This document shows positions 62,755-64,000 of a stretch of 64,000 nt of DNA, piece after piece (within the stretch, counting starts at the first letter, position 1; every line of letters begins with the position of its first letter). The stretch is from Providencia rettgeri (lineage in GTDB: Bacteria; Pseudomonadota; Gammaproteobacteria; Enterobacterales; Enterobacteriaceae): positions 3,224,001 to 3,288,000 of the forward strand of contig NZ_CP059348.1 of NCBI RefSeq assembly GCF_013702265.1, written 5' to 3'. The translations under genes were made by a program, and so were the position numbers. The notes under the pieces were generated by a model. The model did no database searches. It had not been told where the DNA came from and was given only the letters and a program-made list of their open reading frames with translations.

Positions 62755-63727
62755 GCCAATCGTCATCACCCCCGGTGAACCTGCCGGGGTAGGTCCAGAT
62801 CTTCTGATCCAACTTGCTCAGCAGGCATGGCCTGCCGAGCTTGTGGCTTGCGCAGATCCAGACCTACTTCTTCAACGCGCTAAAACACTCAATTTACCAT
62901 TAACCTTACGTGGATATGATGCAAAACAGCCACAGACTTCTGTCGCTGGACAATTGTCGATTGTTCCCGTTTCACTGAGTGTACCGGCAGAAGCTGGAAA
63001 ACTCGACGTTCGTAATGGTGAATATGTTACCGAAACTTTAGCGCGCGCTTGTGATGGCTGTTTGAATGGTGAGTTTTCTGCCATCGTAACGGGGCCTGTT
63101 CACAAAGGCATTATTAATGACGCGGGTATTCCATTTAGTGGACATACCGAATTTTTCGCAGATAGAAGCCACTGCGACCGCGTTGTGATGATGCTCGCCA
63201 CACAAGAATTACGTGTCGCTTTAGCGACTACGCACCTGCCGCTAAAAGATGTCTCCGAGGCAATTACCCAACAAAGCTTGCATGAAGTGATCACCATTTT
63301 ACATCATGACTTACAAACCAAGTTTGGTATTGAAAACCCGCACATTTATGTTTGTGGGCTTAACCCTCATGCCGGAGAAGGCGGACATATGGGAATGGAA
63401 GAGATTGAAACCATCATTCCAGCCCTAGAAATCTTGCGTAAACAAGGCATTACCTTAATCGGTCCTTTACCCGCAGACACGCTTTTCCAACCCAAATATT
63501 TAACTGATGCAGACGCCGTATTAGCGATGTATCACGATCAGGGGCTACCTGTGTTAAAATATCAAGGTTTTGGCAGAGCGGTAAATATTACTCTTGGTCT
63601 GCCATTTATCCGTACTTCCGTCGATCACGGCACAGCGCTTGAATTAGCAGGTACGGGTCAAGCCGATGCGGGCAGCTTCATCACCGCATTGAAATTAGCT
63701 ATCCAAATGACACAAAAGAATTCATGA
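62735..63727 (+). CDS. pdxA: 4-hydroxythreonine-4-phosphate dehydrogenase PdxA
   Basis: Oxidises 4-phosphohydroxy-threonine with NAD in the DXP-dependent vitamin B6 pathway. Start choice: ATG at 62714 overlaps surA by 41 bp; ATGs at 62735 and 62738 give 330 and 329 residues (329 in E. coli), so 62735 is listed. The metal-binding histidines are in [17 protein letters not shown] and [21 protein letters not shown] and [13 protein letters not shown] are characteristic. It ends ATGA-overlapping rsmA. Confidence 0.95.
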   Translation: MMNKQNKPIVITPGEPAGVGPDLLIQLAQQAWPAELVACADPDLLLQRAKTLNLPLTLRGYDAKQPQTSVAGQLSIVPVSLSVPAEAGKLDVRNGEYVTETLARACDGCLNGEFSAIVTGPVHKGIINDAGIPFSGHTEFFADRSHCDRVVMMLATQELRVALATTHLPLKDVSEAITQQSLHEVITILHHDLQTKFGIENPHIYVCGLNPHAGEGGHMGMEEIETIIPALEILRKQGITLIGPLPADTLFQPKYLTDADAVLAMYHDQGLPVLKYQGFGRAVNITLGLPFIRTSVDHGTALELAGTGQADAGSFITALKLAIQMTQKNS

Positions 63728-64000
63728 ATAATCGAGTCCATCAGGGGCACCTTGCCCGCAAACGTTTCGGGCAGAACTTTTTAACTGACCAATTTATTAT
63801 CGACAGTATTGTAGATGCAATGCACCCACAACCAGGACAAGCCATTGTAGAAATTGGTCCGGGTCTTGGTGCATTAACTGAACCTGTTGGTAGCCGCATG
63901 GATAAAATGACGGTTGTCGAACTTGACCGCGACCTTGCCGCTCGTCTGCACGTCCATCCACAACTGAAAGACAAACTGACCATCATCCAGCAAGATGCGA
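63724..64000 (+). CDS. rsmA: 16S rRNA dimethyladenosine transferase RsmA (KsgA), partial (3' end outside window)
   Basis: Dimethylates the adjacent adenines 1518 and 1519 of 16S rRNA late in 30S assembly. The first 92 residues are present (273 in E. coli), starting [20 protein letters not shown], the same as E. coli. SAM-binding motif [14 protein letters not shown] lies near residues 41-53, and VVELDRDLA follows as motif II. The ATG overlaps the pdxA stop (ATGA), as in the E. coli operon. Confidence 0.97.
   Translation, partial: MNNRVHQGHLARKRFGQNFLTDQFIIDSIVDAMHPQPGQAIVEIGPGLGALTEPVGSRMDKMTVVELDRDLAARLHVHPQLKDKLTIIQQDA

Overview
The window is a 64 kb stretch of core chromosome from a gammaproteobacterium of the order Enterobacterales. 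Gene content and order closely follow two Escherichia coli neighbourhoods: dxr-frr-pyrH-tsf-rpsB/map-glnD-dapD-yaeH, and syd, queF, ppnN, xni, rlmM, gcvA/gcvB, csdAE, tcdA, mltA, three initiator tRNAs, amiC, argA, recD-recB-ptrA-recC, minor pseudopilins, thyA, lgt, ptsP and rppH. A thiBPQ-polB-rapA-rluA/djlA/lptD-surA-pdxA-rsmA block follows. The AT-rich base composition, the gene order and a long 283-residue ThyA suggest the Morganellaceae, most likely Providencia. That genus call is inference from recall, not a database match. No prophage, insertion sequence, integron, CRISPR array or rRNA operon is visible.

Layout. 1-5180: isoprenoid and translation genes on the minus strand (partial dxr, frr, pyrH, tsf, rpsB) with a structured rpsB leader. 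5181-10509: map, glnD, dapD and yaeH on the plus strand, with a hairpin-rich gap after dapD. 10572-12148: minus-strand yqcC-truC-yqcA operon. 12149-14463: a 16-17 bp tandem repeat, a YbjX/VirK-like gene and syd. 14464-17580: queF, ppnN and xni. 17638-20098: rlmM, ygdD and gcvA (minus), with the GcvB small RNA divergent from gcvA. 20758-23288: csdA-csdE facing tcdA. 23335-26409: mltA, three tRNA-fMet genes and amiC. 26800-28140: argA behind a tandem ARG-box operator.

28256-43836 (minus): an uncharacterised acidic CxxC protein, then the RecBCD/protease III genes and four type II/IV pseudopilin-like genes that form an overlapping cluster with recC, then thyA. 43914-47809: a second 16-bp tandem repeat, lgt, ptsP and rppH. 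47926-51352: TPP riboswitch and the thiamin ABC transporter. 51428-57920: polB, rapA and rluA, with a 47-bp direct repeat between rapA and rluA. 57974-64000: djlA, lptD, surA, pdxA and partial rsmA.

All protein genes look intact. No frameshifts or broken genes were seen apart from the two truncated by the window edges. The less ordinary material lies between the genes: two minisatellites with the same period, modular hairpin repeats, two structured untranslated regions, a thi-box switch whose alternative pairings can be read from the sequence, and a compensatory base-pair change in one of the three initiator tRNAs. I found no clearly new multi-gene system. The gene least explained by known biology is the CxxC protein at 28256-28831.
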